NCBI GenBank assembly: GCA_000507305.1
Contig: DF241040.1
Location: 26,990-90,989 of the forward strand
Reading direction: 5' to 3'
DNA from: Breviolum minutum Mf 1.05b.01
Lineage: Eukaryota > Sar > Dinophyceae > Suessiales > Symbiodiniaceae
DNA length: 64,000 nt
Positions 35,546 through 46,887 of this stretch are shown here, piece by piece; position 1 is the stretch's first letter; every line of letters begins with the position of its first letter. The position numbers and the translations under genes were made by a program. The notes below the pieces were generated by a model. The model searched no databases. It saw only the letters and a list, made by a program, of their open reading frames with translations, and was not told where the DNA came from.

Positions 35546-37974
35546 ACTACTGAAGCTGCCAGCGAGATTCGGGAGTTACCGAGGAAGTCGAGAAAGAAAA
35601 CTGCAGATTGACAACTGGAGCTCGTCATGAATTCTACTGCACATCTTGCAAACATTTTGCTGAAAAAAAACGTGGGAAAGGGACCTGTTATAATCCAGGA
35701 TCAGTGGATGGATCACCCCTTTACTCCAAAGATTGGAAGTTAGCTTTCCGATACTAAACAGATAGATACAAATAGATACAAATAGGGACATGCCAAACAC
35801 TGTAACAGTGGAAACATAAGTTTACTAGGGCTCCCTTTTGTTGAAAGTAAATGGATTGTTTACACATCGATACAGGGTTCAGGCATGCCTCCCCAAATAC
35901 AAATCACACCACTTCAGAAGATTCAGTTCCCACCCTTTTCCACCTTTGCCAAAAGCTTCAAAGCGACTTCCCATGCACCGCCTGAATTCGGAGATGTTTC
36001 ATGGAGATGGATGGGGAATTTTCGGCCCGATCTTCTCAAGAAAGGAGGTTTCCATAGCAACATTGCCCCCTCCAGTTCTTTTTTGGTTGAGGGAAAAACA
36101 CAAAAAACATCTTTTTCCATCGAAGTTTTGTGAGGTAAAAAAATTCTTCCGGTCCACATTTGGGAGAGTCGGGATTTTTTCAATAAGCTGAGACTACCAA
36201 GTGGTCTTGCGTCGTCAAAGTATTGAAAGAAAATTAAATTTCACACACATGAATCTCTGAACACTATTAAAGCTTCTTGAGGAATCTTTGTGGACAACTC
36301 CAATTGAAACTGGAAAACTATTTGAGCATCAGTCTTTTCGTTCCAGAAAATTCCGACCACACGTGAAACTGAAGTGAAAGTGACATAAGTTCAAACACTT
36401 TGGTATGTCGTGATATGTTTCCTGCGCTGAGGTGTTGCTTATGCCAAGACCAACAAAAAGGCAATGACAAGTCCATCTATTCTCACCTAATTCAACCATG
36501 CACTTCACCCAACTCCATCGCACAATAGCTACCAAGTTCTAACCTCTATCTATCTTGTATCTATCGCTTGTATGCCTGCTTGCTCACAAGGGCTATTCTT
36601 AAGTTACATGGGAGGATTGGTTTTCGGGTCAGGAAATGATCTGATATTTGGGTGGCAGCTACCTCAGCCTCTGCTTCACTGGAGAATTGAGCATCATCAT
36701 ACCCAGTACCTTCTCAGTAGGAAGAAGAAAGTTTGTTATTTTGTTGGCGGGAATGACGTATGATACACCTATGTTTGTATCTTACCATATAAGCCATGAC
36801 ACACCTATGATTGTATCTTCACCGTTAGACACATTTTAAAGACCACAGCACCACCACCACCCCTTGGCTCAATGCAAGTTCCACCCGGCCTGCAGCACAT
36901 GCGGCTTGCAAGGCATTGCGTGTGATCACCTGAGATTACCGGAAGCCACTCATCCGTTTCGGACCATGAAATAACAGTCATTTACTCCATTTTTTCGACC
37001 TGAATATGACTGAAGATGCAATCCCCGCAAGTTGAAAGGTTGGCTATCGGCTGGCATTACGGTACGGAACCTGGCTACATGGATAATTTGAAGAGATGAT
37101 CTCTCAAGTCTTTTTACGAATCAACGCCCTCAATTTTTCAAAGAAGAGTCTTCAAGTCGATACCCCTAGCCACTTGCAAAATGAGGATGTTTCAAAATGA
37201 TATAGAGGTAGCCCCTCAAATTTGGCATTTTATCTTGTGAAATGCTTTGCTTTTTAAAAACCCCCCAAATCTGGAAACGGAGCCTTAGTCCAGAAACCGG
37301 GAAAAATGTCGAAAAACTCGCTACCAGTTTTTTTGGAAGAATGTACCCACCCTCACCGTGTCACCTCACCTCCGCCACAAAAACATGGAAAATACATCTT
37401 AGAAATTTGGAGATTTGAATCAATATCCTATCGTAACAACACAACAGAAATTTGAGAGATCTTCCTCCCCCCCAAAAAAAATTCAACAAAAAACATCTGT
37501 CGACTTTTCCCCCATCTTTTTCTTTTTTTTTTCGGAGATTCCATCGGAAATTCAGGATATTTTTCTCTTGGTATCCAACCCGTTTCGCGCTGTTTCCCCG
37601 TTTCCACCGACACGTCCCGGTCCCCAAACGTTGGAAACTTCATACGCCCAGCTGGTTTCATAAAGCTCCAGCCTTAGAAAGTAGGAAGAATGGATCTATG
37701 GATCTAGTGACCTCCAGCCTTGAGAACAAACATCCGCCATTTTTGGGACATCTTTTTGCTTGAATTTCAGGGGTATACAAAAAAGTTTCAAGAACGTATC
37801 TCCTAATAATTTGGTGGGATACCTTCCCTGAAATTACCAATTTGCACCTGAAAATTCAGGGTTGGAAAAACTAATTCTTCTCCTTTTTTGCGAGGTTGCC
37901 TCTTTTCAGGGGTCGAACTGGCTGTTTGTTTTAGGGAGGGGAAATCATTCCACATATTTACGTTTTAGCACCAA
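35546..37974. other. Intergenic stretch, no gene seen
   Basis: No coding model could be supported between the FNIP pseudogene and the TrmY-like gene. A-, T- and G-runs are frequent. Overlapping open frames at 35838-36190 and 37360-37760 lack splice-consistent boundaries or family motifs. The stretch probably includes the promoter side of the FNIP copy and the 3' region of the TrmY-like gene. Confidence 0.4.
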
Positions 37975-39144
37975 CTATTTGATCCTCCCGTGGTGGAAAC
38001 TATGGGATAGGTCTGTCACGACATATCTTTTCGCTTCTCTCCTTTCCTTCCCAATAATCTTCTCTCCATCAATTGTAGTTTCGGGCGACAAGAAAACATG
38101 ATGAGCGGATTGTTCAAACGCGCATCGTTTCTTGTTTTTTTCCAAACTCCTATCTTGCGCAGTCCTCGTAGACCCAACTGCCCACAACTTGATCGGACAG
38201 ATATGCAATTTATCCAGTAAAAAGTGCACTATGGTAATGCATGCTGAACCGAACAAGGACGTCCGTCCAAGTCTGAGGGGTTGCAGAGAGATTTCATTCG
38301 AAAAAACTTCTCGAACATAATCAAGTTCTACTGCATGGATTCCTTCGTGGTCGCCGATCAAGTAGATCCCAAGCCACCAGCGGTCGTTAAGTTCTTCCGG
38401 CGTTGAAGAGTTGTTGCGTTTCCTTGATATTTCAGTCGAAACGTAATCTTCCAAATCTTTTTCGGCCATTTCATCTAGATAAGCAAATGCAGGTCGTTTC
38501 TGGCCGTCTTTTATCTCAGCCCCAGGCTCTGTGCGCAGTAAATGCGCGTACGCCTCTTGTGGACTTGTAGGTTCCAGAAGATGTGGCAACCGTTCTAGAA
38601 ATTTGATCATGGGAATTGCACCGGGATTCAATTTCTCTGGTGTCATGTTGGAAGATAATCGATATACACCTTCGTTTACCCAAATATCGAATACGGTGTT
38701 GTGTCGCACTCCATGATCTATAAAAACAGCATTCGTCAGCATGCGTGCAAGCATGTCAAGCCTCACTTGCTCACAATCGTCTTTCTGCACCGTTCTGAGA
38801 GTTTTCCGAGGACAAAACAGTACGAAGTGCCGTGGAAAACACTCAGGTACTATATTGAATCCATCGCGGAAATTCGGAGAATGATCGCAAAGCAAGGCTG
38901 CGGGTCCCAGTCCAGGAGCATGCAGCAGCGAGCACTCTGATGCGAAGTGACCCGGCTCTTGGCAGACATGGCATATCGCCGTTGTTGTTTTCTGAGGGCA
39001 GTCACGACCATAATGTCCAGGTAACTTGCAAATGAAACATTCCTCGCTTGCACCAGAGTCAAGAACCTTGTTTCGTCCCCTAGCTTTGTTCTTTTTAGAC
39101 ACTGCCGTGATCACTTTGTTGCCATCAGCGCGGTGGGAATCCAT
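37975..39144 (-). CDS. Zinc-knuckle plus TrmY-like SPOUT RNA methyltransferase, intronless
   Basis: A 389-residue uninterrupted frame starts at the ATG at 39144-39142. Residues about 36-70 hold two CCHC zinc knuckles, CFICKLPGHYGRDC and CHVCQEPGHFASEC, typical single-strand RNA binders. From about residue 105 the sequence follows the TrmY family (SPOUT fold), enzymes that methylate N1 of pseudouridine 54 in tRNA using S-adenosylmethionine. The matches are HFVLFCPRK, RLDMLARMLTNAVFIDHGVR, LNPGAIPMIKFLERL, then the knot region GIYLIGDHEGIHAVEL and LFGSACITIVHFLLDK. The GDHxG loop expected at the cofactor site is present. An extra segment of about 60 residues lies between the halves, and a basic tail follows. 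TrmY is best known from archaea. Substrate and activity are inferred. The lack of introns beside genes with 20 small exons suggests retroposition. Confidence 0.85.
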   Translation of the reverse strand: MDSHRADGNKVITAVSKKNKARGRNKVLDSGASEECFICKLPGHYGRDCPQKTTTAICHVCQEPGHFASECSLLHAPGLGPAALLCDHSPNFRDGFNIVPECFPRHFVLFCPRKTLRTVQKDDCEQVRLDMLARMLTNAVFIDHGVRHNTVFDIWVNEGVYRLSSNMTPEKLNPGAIPMIKFLERLPHLLEPTSPQEAYAHLLRTEPGAEIKDGQKRPAFAYLDEMAEKDLEDYVSTEISRKRNNSSTPEELNDRWWLGIYLIGDHEGIHAVELDYVREVFSNEISLQPLRLGRTSLFGSACITIVHFLLDKLHICPIKLWAVGSTRTAQDRSLEKNKKRCAFEQSAHHVFLSPETTIDGEKIIGKERREAKRYVVTDLSHSFHHGRIK

Positions 39145-40165
39145 CGCATTGTTACAGCCTTAGATTTTTAAGATTGAACCTTTCTCTTTTCTTAGGCCAC
39201 TAAGAACATGCTAGCATTCAACCAAAAAACATCTATCTATTTCATCATTAGTAACATCTCGTTTTCTAACAATCAAAATCTGGAATTCTAGAGTATGATA
39301 TCGACCAGATTGGCTTCTCGGACCGAAATTCCCGGCATTCGGAAAGATCTTCCAAAACATGGAGAGTGTAGGGTACCACTACATCGCAAAGGGATATTAT
39401 GAAACAAGATAAATACCGTCATCCACATCTTACATAAAGATGAGAAGACAACCGTGAAGCTCATGAAAATTCAGATCTTCTATACCCAAAAGAGGGATAG
39501 ATTCATCAATTCAATTCATCCAACTAACAATGTATCTTGTTGACGTTGCCAGGCATTCACTGAAATCAACCACCGTTTCATGGGGTTTTTCACAAAACAT
39601 CAGCTTGCCAAAGTTGGACCAGTTGGATTCATGCGAGGTGAGGGATCGTGAGTAGGATTTGGCAAAGGATGCCCCCAACTGATGCGATGAAAAAGCAACC
39701 AACTCAAGTATGCACTCTGTTTCAAAGTTGAAACTTCTGAAGTACCTGGATCAATTATTTCCCCACATTTTCGAAACTTACCCATCTACTCGGCTAATAC
39801 AACCTCGTCCAGGCAATCCTTTTCTTTGGGTCCCTTCTTTGCAGGTTGAAGCTGTACAAACCGCAAGAAACAAACGGGGAGGCTTTGTACAATGCAGGTG
39901 GCAGGAGCGTTTTCAAGGATTGCATATACTTCCACTGCTAACAGGAAACAAACAGATTCAATTTGTTGAGAAGATGTTGAGGTGGTGCAATCTTTGTATA
40001 TTAGGTTGTGGCTCCTTTGCCACTTTCATCTTGATCTAAACGTATGTATCTATGTATATTTATATTGTATACACATTTGTGCACAAATTAGACACTTTTT
40101 TCTCAAATCCACTACTCTCTAGTTCTTTAAAAAATCACCCAAAACCTTCAGCTCTGAAAAATTTC
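39145..40165. other. Spacer between TrmY-like gene and unknown gene, nothing recognised
   Basis: No supported coding sequence. The minus-strand sequence before the TrmY-like ATG contains TTCTTAG at about 39190, a possible acceptor for cis- or trans-splicing. No match to the 22-nt dinoflagellate spliced-leader sequence was seen. Confidence 0.4.
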
Positions 40166-42729
40166 TCAAATGCCTTCAAACAAACCCGCCAGCTCTTCAC
40201 AAGCTTCTGGTGCCTCGGGTTCCAACCGTTCCAAGCGCCTCACAACGTCGTCGGTGCTGAGATCCTCGTGGTTCTCCGTGGGACCACGGGGCGTCCCCGG
40301 CGGCGAGATACAAATCCAGTGGCCGTCGTCCCCGGCATCGTTCAGGGGAATGTCCACCTGCAAAAAAAGGAGTGGATGTGGATGTTGTATATGATTTTAT
40401 ATGTTTATGGTAAGGAACAACAAAGACAACAACAAACAGTGACATTTAAACAAACACCTATTAGCCTAATGGGTTAAAAACAAAGATTTGAGGGCAAGTA
40501 ACTCGTGATCTGAAACTACCAAACCATGAGTCGCTCTTGCTTTTCTAGACTATCATCGGGCGTTTGGGTAAATGCCCACAACAATACATTAGATGTACTT
40601 TACCGTTGAACAACAACTCCGGTGGTTTTGTAGTTGGGGCAACTCACCAAAGGTCACTTGATCAATTTCATTAAATGCTATGCAATTACGATAAAGTTGA
40701 TGGAAGACATCCGGCTAACCAGTTGAGGGTGGTAGTTGATCTCACCATGTATAACATGTTATACACCCAAAAAAATGCAACAAGTGGTTGTTTGGCTGTT
40801 TGGGATTTCTGAACCAAAATCATGCAACATCAACATGATATCAACAGGTAAGGTACATGTGAACTTGGGAGCCTTGGTGAAACAATTCTGGCTGAATGAT
40901 CATATCCAGAAAATCAGGGAGATAACCTGTATAATATGATATTTATTCAATGGAGTTTCCTGGTTCCCTTAATAGGTGGTAGGTAGCATATAATCACCCA
41001 ATTGGCAATATATAAGTGGTATATAAGTGGTATATACTGCCAATTGGGGGATTATATGGTACCTACCACCTATTAAGGGAACCAGAAACAACCATTGATT
41101 TATTGGATATGAACAGACTTCTTGGGATATGAGATTTATACAGCCAAAAATACCGAAAATAGACATGGTTTCTTGTTTTTTAAAGGGTGATTTCATCTGA
41201 CAATAGTACATGTTTGACTAGCTCAGTTCTTACTTCACTTTCAGTGATTCACCATCTATTGCAAGTAATGGCTCCAAAATGATGAACAATTTCTTATTCT
41301 GTTGGGGTGCGGAACTTTTCATCCGGATTTTTTTTCCACGGTGCCTGGTATCGCATAGTATCTCAAGTTTTCATGGCAACCACCATAGCCTTGTACTACT
41401 GTTGATGGTTCAGAAATCCTGCACCACCAGGGATGTATAAAACCCTATAAATAATGGGATATTTACCATATCAACTGGTGCAGGATTTCTTCCATCAACC
41501 GTAGGGTAAGCTACCTTTTTCTTGTGTTACCGGTACAACCCAAAGCTTTTCCCGAGAGCCTCAACTTTCAAGAACTTGGCTACAGCATCGATCCTCAGAA
41601 GTTGAAAATTCCCATGTCAAGATTTGGTAGAAAACTGTTTTGGGAAAATCGGCCGCATGAGATGAGTACAATGAAAGATTGGATGAGAAAAAATGATCGT
41701 ATTAGGGTGTTGACTCTTGAAAGGATTGGAATGAAACCAACTTCTTTCCCTTTTGAATGATTGAAACTCAATGGATTTGCAATCAGATATCACCAACTGC
41801 TCTCATATTTTTCCAAAAGACTTGACTTTTGGGAGTTTCAAAACGAAAAAAAAGTCCTCAACCATTGCTTTCCAAAAACTCGCTCAAGAATCAAATAAGG
41901 ATTGCCACACGCCAAGGCTGTGATGGATCTTAAATGTGCTACAGCTGCTTCCAGGGTCCAATCAGCTTCACTACACATCCAAACCAAAATGGCCGCAGCG
42001 CTACGGTTTTTACCTCCAGAAAAGTCGTCGGGTCATCGTGGAGTTTGCAAGGTTGAAGGGGGGGTGGGCTATCTTTTGGGTGTTATGCCCCAGGAACTGG
42101 TGTATTCATAATCATGGCTTAGGGCCATTTTAGGTAGGAGTAGGTCCAAGATTAAAGTGGCCAATAGTCAACTAAACAAATTCCAACATCATGCTAATTT
42201 GACATTTGGCATGATTTCTACAGTAAGAAGTTTTTTTCTGGGGCTAAAAGCAACAAGTCCCAGAAGGCTGTTGTTTTCATGGTTTGTGCTTCAGAAATAA
42301 ACCAGGCTTCTTCACTTGGCAAACTTCGCCCTGTCCATCCTCTCAGTTGAAAGATTGATGATGCCTCTTGGCATGCTTTTCCCCTCCCAATAGCAGCGAT
42401 GGCCAAGATTAGTACAAATTTCTTACAGCTCAGTGTCATAATACCTCCATTTACCGGGAAGGGGGGAGCATCCCAAAGGTAAAGTACTCACCATCCGCAG
42501 CAGCTCACAGCCAAGTGACCCATTTGACAACTCACGTTCACGCGAGCGCCCGCGTCACGTAAGCTGCGAAGAAGGTCTAAGGTTTCGCCGAGTTGTTCAG
42601 CCCATTCATCCACGCAACCTTCATTCACTTCCTGGTGGAATGGAAGTAAAACATTCTGAAAGGAACTAGAGGGAATGGACCACCACCGCCGACGACAACA
42701 ACAACAACAACAACAACAGCAACAGCAGC

Positions 42730-42793
<64 letters not shown>

Positions 42794-45626
42794 GTAACGA
42801 CAACGTCAACGACAACCACCACAAGCAGGTGAACCACCAGGAGAAGTCTTGCAAGATAATGGCAAACCAATGAATCATACTACATCCCTACAAGTGCTGT
42901 GTGATTCTTGGACCTCTCCATCCATTGAAAAAAAAACATCACATCCCGAACATTCTTGTTTGGGTAACACACTCTCTGTTGAGTTTACCCAAAGCAAAAA
43001 ATGTTCTTTTCCTGCATGTTACCCTTGCAAAAAAATCAACATGTCCCCTGAAAGGGGACCATTTCAAAAGGAAATTTCATCTTCCAACCATCAATTTTCA
43101 GGGGATTTCTTACTTTTCCCATCCACACCTTCTCGTTACTGAAGGCATCACGCATGGGCACATGCAGCAACGGAGGATTCTCCGAATCTTCGGGAAATTT
43201 CTTCACGACTTCGGCGGCCATGTTCCTTTGGTTGGTGATGGATTTCACCCTGAAAAACATGATGGTCAAAGTGGTACACTCCCTAAAACTAACAGCTCGG
43301 CCCTAAAAATGATGGTTTCTTGTACGAATTGGAAAGCCTTCCCCTATAGTTGTTGGCTTGAAAACGTTAAAACTTCAAATTTCCAACCATATCATGGTGC
43401 GTACTTGGAGGATCATCCCAGTTAGTAAGTGGTTAGGATCAGCCCCATTTACAAGACATTTAGCCCATTTGGAAGAGGAATAACCCTACTTAGGGGACTT
43501 ACTAACCATGGTTATTAGCCATTTACTAAATGGGATGAGCGAACTTTCACACAGCCCGAGCATCAAGCGATGGGTGATGCCCAGTTCCAGCAATTCATAG
43601 GGCCGCGCGGCCGTCTGAAAATCGCTCCAGTAGAGGCCCAAAGTGCCCGGATCACCTCTCATCACAGTGGCATTTGTCACTTGAAGATATTTACGGATGG
43701 CAAACATCCACCTTTTTTGAGGGTGGTACCCTCCAGGCGATTAACATATCCCACCTTGGGAAGTTCGGAAAATCATCGACTCAAAATGCCATTTTTGGGG
43801 GATATGTTAGTTCCCTGCATGGTAGTTGTTTAAAACCTACTGTTTACAAGGCTCAAGTTTGCTAAAAATCCTGGGCCGCCGATCGCATCAGGGGAAAGTC
43901 ACCTGCAATGGTTACTTAATGACCTGATGGGGTTGATTCTATTCCAAAAAAAAACTGATGAGGAAAATATCAACCCTCCCCCAACCAATGATATACAAAA
44001 AAACTTGGGGAAAATTTGGTAAAAACCCAACAAACAAAAAATCTCCAGAAACTTTCCAGCATTCACTTCTTTTTTCAGGTGCCTCCTTGCAGCACGCATC
44101 GTGGGCCTAGAGGCGCGCCATCTCCCGACGCCGCGCCACGCAGCGTTGGACCCGTGGCGTTGGGCCTCGGCGCTTCGAGGCCCAGCAAGGCATCGGCGGC
44201 TCGGAGCACCGCGGCGGTGTAGAGATATCCTGCCAGGGTGAGGGGAGCAGATGACCGTTGGATTTCATGGCTGATGATCATCCCACACACTTATGTATTG
44301 GGTAATTAGTAACCAAATCCCTAAAAAATAGCTCAATAAGCAGGGTGAACTTGTCACTGCTCAGGTGTTTTCAAGTATTGGATGTTGATGGGATGGATGC
44401 TTCTTAAATGAATGTTGATGGGGAACAAGTAAATCCTGTGATAGACTACCATTTTGTTGGATGTACGAAGCTTCCCAAATGGAGAGAGTAGGATGAACGT
44501 GTAGTGATGAGTGATAGTTGTCAAGTTCAACCCACCCCCCCAACTGACCAAAATCCGCACACAAAACCTTGATAAGAACCTGCAAAACCCTTCATGATCC
44601 TTGCAATTTTGATTGGTTAAAGTAACAACAATCAAATGGTGTGACGAAAGTAGGGTTCATGAATCCCAGGTATATATAGCCACAAAACCAAACAGCAATA
44701 CACTACTTTTTTCATGTCACAAGAAACATTGGGAGTTTCTTACAAACCCGAAGAGACGTTAGGGTTCGGAACCTTCATTTCCCACCCTTACCCCTAGGGC
44801 CGTTCACCAGATCTCCTTTGGCCGCATCTTGTTTCACCTCTGGACAAGTGGAGCTGGTAATCTCTTGCCGCAGCCGTGCTCGCAACACAGCGGCCTGGTC
44901 GGCGTTGTGGTGTTGCTCCTCCGACCTCAGCTTTGCTTCCCAACGGCGAGAGGATGAAGGGATGGACCTGGGGTGATTTTCCGCTCTTTTTTTCACATGT
45001 TCACCGCAAAAAATGGGAGGGAATCGAGTAAGGTATATATTCAATACATGTGGCAATGTACCAGTAGTCCCTTGGCACAAGGTAGACAAAATGGTGGTAT
45101 CGTTTTTGTATACTTCGGTACCTTAAAGGCAAAGGAATTGGGCAAATTCTTTGAGGCCTCCACGATGAACCATCGCACCAACCCCACTTGGATCATAGCA
45201 CTGATAGTAAATGAGGCCTCCAACTCTCTAAGACATAAGCTTATTCCACTTATCAACAGATTAATATATAATATATATATATGCCAGTTGAACAAATGGC
45301 CTGAACAAATATCAATGGAAGTACTACATCCCTGAAACTTAATTGGATAATAGCTTCCCTAATTTGATTTTCCAAGGCTCACTTTCAGTGAATCTCCGTT
45401 TTTCACATCTTCCCGCAAAAAAAAAAATGTAGATAAAAACTCACTCAAAAAACACCACCATGCCACCCCTTTTGTTTGTATGATCTCCCTTTGATCTTCA
45501 CATCGAAACGCCACGTGACGGCAAGGCCTCATACCAACTTTTGGCCGTCACCGAAGGAGCCAGTTGCGCCTTGAAGCATTGGAGCCATGGAGGTTCAGCC
45601 ATGCCCACGGGACCCACATCTGCCAT
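40166..45626 (-). CDS. Multi-exon gene of unknown function
   Basis: I do not recognise this protein. Four consecutive minus-strand exons join in phase: 44229-44086 (YLYTAAVLRAADALLGLEAP and onward), 43655-43553 (DPGTLGLYWSDFQTAARPYE, then LLELGITHRLMLG), 43249-43129 (VKSITNQRNMAAEVVKKFPE and onward), 42631-42536 (EVNEGCVDEWAEQLGETLDL and onward). Donors are GAGGCA, GTGTGA, GTGTGG and GTGAGT. A GC-rich exon at 40357-40166 ends in a stop (ELAGLFEGI) and is probably the last one. Likely upstream exons are 44967-44838 (SIPSSSRRWEAKLRSEEQ) and 45626 to about 45515 (MADVGPVGMAEPPWLQCF), the latter starting with ATG right after an acceptor. Exons between 42536 and 40357 are missing, so 40166-40357 might belong to another gene. 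No membrane segment or catalytic motif was seen. Confidence 0.6.
40960..41085. repeat. Near-perfect hairpin, 55-bp arms
   Basis: The left arm starts CTGGTTCCCTTAATAGGTGG and the right arm ends CCACCTATTAAGGGAACCAG. The arms differ at about three of 55 positions. The loop is a short duplication of ATATAAGTGGT. It lies inside the unknown gene, in a presumed intron. High arm identity suggests recent origin. Confidence 0.85.
41398..41503. repeat. Palindromic element, family C
   Basis: Inverted ends ACTGTTGATGG...AGAAATCCTGCACCA and TGGTGCAGGATTTCTTCCATCAACCGT around an AT-rich centre. Shares its outer end with 29182-29268 and 40694-40745. Confidence 0.75.
42692..42795. repeat. (CAA)n microsatellite
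   Basis: More than 30 nearly perfect CAA/ACA triplets. On the coding (minus) strand this is a (TTG)n tract whose near edge is about 60 nt upstream of the acceptor of exon 42631-42536. Confidence 0.95.
43728..43815. repeat. Palindromic element related to family B
   Basis: Inverted pair GATTAACATATCCCACC / GGGGGATATGTTAGTTCCC around a short centre, just upstream (minus strand) of exon 43655-43553. A similar hairpin with CCCAACATATCCC is at 47875-47950. Confidence 0.55.
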
Positions 45627-45650
45627 CTGAGGACCGTGAGTTTTTTTTTT

Positions 45651-45680
45651 GGTTGGTTGGTTGGTTGGTTGGTTGGTTTG
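45651..45680. repeat. (GGTT)n microsatellite
   Basis: Seven uninterrupted TTGG tetranucleotides after a T-run, about 25 bp upstream (minus strand) of the presumed first exon of the unknown gene. Confidence 0.9.
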
Positions 45681-46887
45681 GAAAAGGTGTGTATTTCCAA
45701 CTTTTAACCGGGAAAATCTATGTTGAATGTAAGTTGTAAGCCATTCATTTCCTTGGTGTGCTTTTCTTTTTGGTTGGTTGGTTACACACCAGAAGCTTTA
45801 ACAGCGAAAGCCACTGAAAAATGATGGTTGGAAGACCATCCTGTTCTTTTGGGATGGCAGATTTTCAGGGAGTAACCAACAGGATTTTTGTTGTTGAACT
45901 CCAAATATCTTCTGGAAACTGAAATGTAGATCCATTAGACGTTGAATACTTCAATGAAATTCATTATAGCCAGTGCGTTGGTTTTATTGTTTGGTATCAT
46001 GAAGTTCTGCCTTGTCAGGTCATTTGAAGTACCGGTGCTTTGTTTGAGAGGTACGTGGTTAGTATCTTGTTGTTTTGGAGGTACCTGGTTAGCACCAGTT
46101 CTTGACTGAAGCACCAAGCTTATTGTTAAAACCCAATATGTTTTGCCATTAATATTGTTCCATTTATCATAATAGCTTGCTCTGAGAAGCTCCCTCACCC
46201 AAAAAACGGAAGCAAAAAGGAAGTCTTTGTAGTCAAAACTGCTCGTTGTCTGGCTGAGCCAAAAAGCTCCCGACCACGATCCGAAAATTTACTGACATGC
46301 CATGAAAACCTGTGTTGATTCTTTAAAGAAATGGAATGATTCTGACTATCAAATAGTATCAAGCCTGGTATGACAGGGTTGCCTTATTTTCACCACCTAC
46401 CAAACAACACGCCAAACAACAATGAAATACATATCATATCGCTTCTCATGCAGAACCGAAGACCTTCCAAATCAATTCCAAATCTTTCCTCAGCTAATTG
46501 GGTGGCGTTTTGGAGTGAAGATTCAAAAAAAATGGAAGTGATAAAAAGGTTGGTGAGATTAAACATCATCTAATTGCACTTAGCACTCAAGAATTTGCAT
46601 GATATTTTTTGTTGTTCTCCTTGAACTACTAGTTGCCATTCCGGTGCAATGGGTCGGTAGGTATGGCGAGCTTTGTTTCGGGATGACCATCCGACCGAAG
46701 ACTTCGAAATCCATGAGTTCCATTGGATGATCATTCGACATGAGGCTTTAAGCTCCATCAAAACATCGCGGAAGCTGAAATTTTGGCTCCTTATTCTTGC
46801 AAATATTCCATATTTGATTTCTGCTCCCAAAACCACGCACACATCAACTGTCAGAGTTTCAGCAACTTTATTTTCACTTTTTGCATG

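Noticed and set aside
42625..42878. Val/Leu-repeat membrane-like protein on the minus strand
   Set aside because: It is the (TTG)n tract next to an exon acceptor, not a hydrophobic protein.
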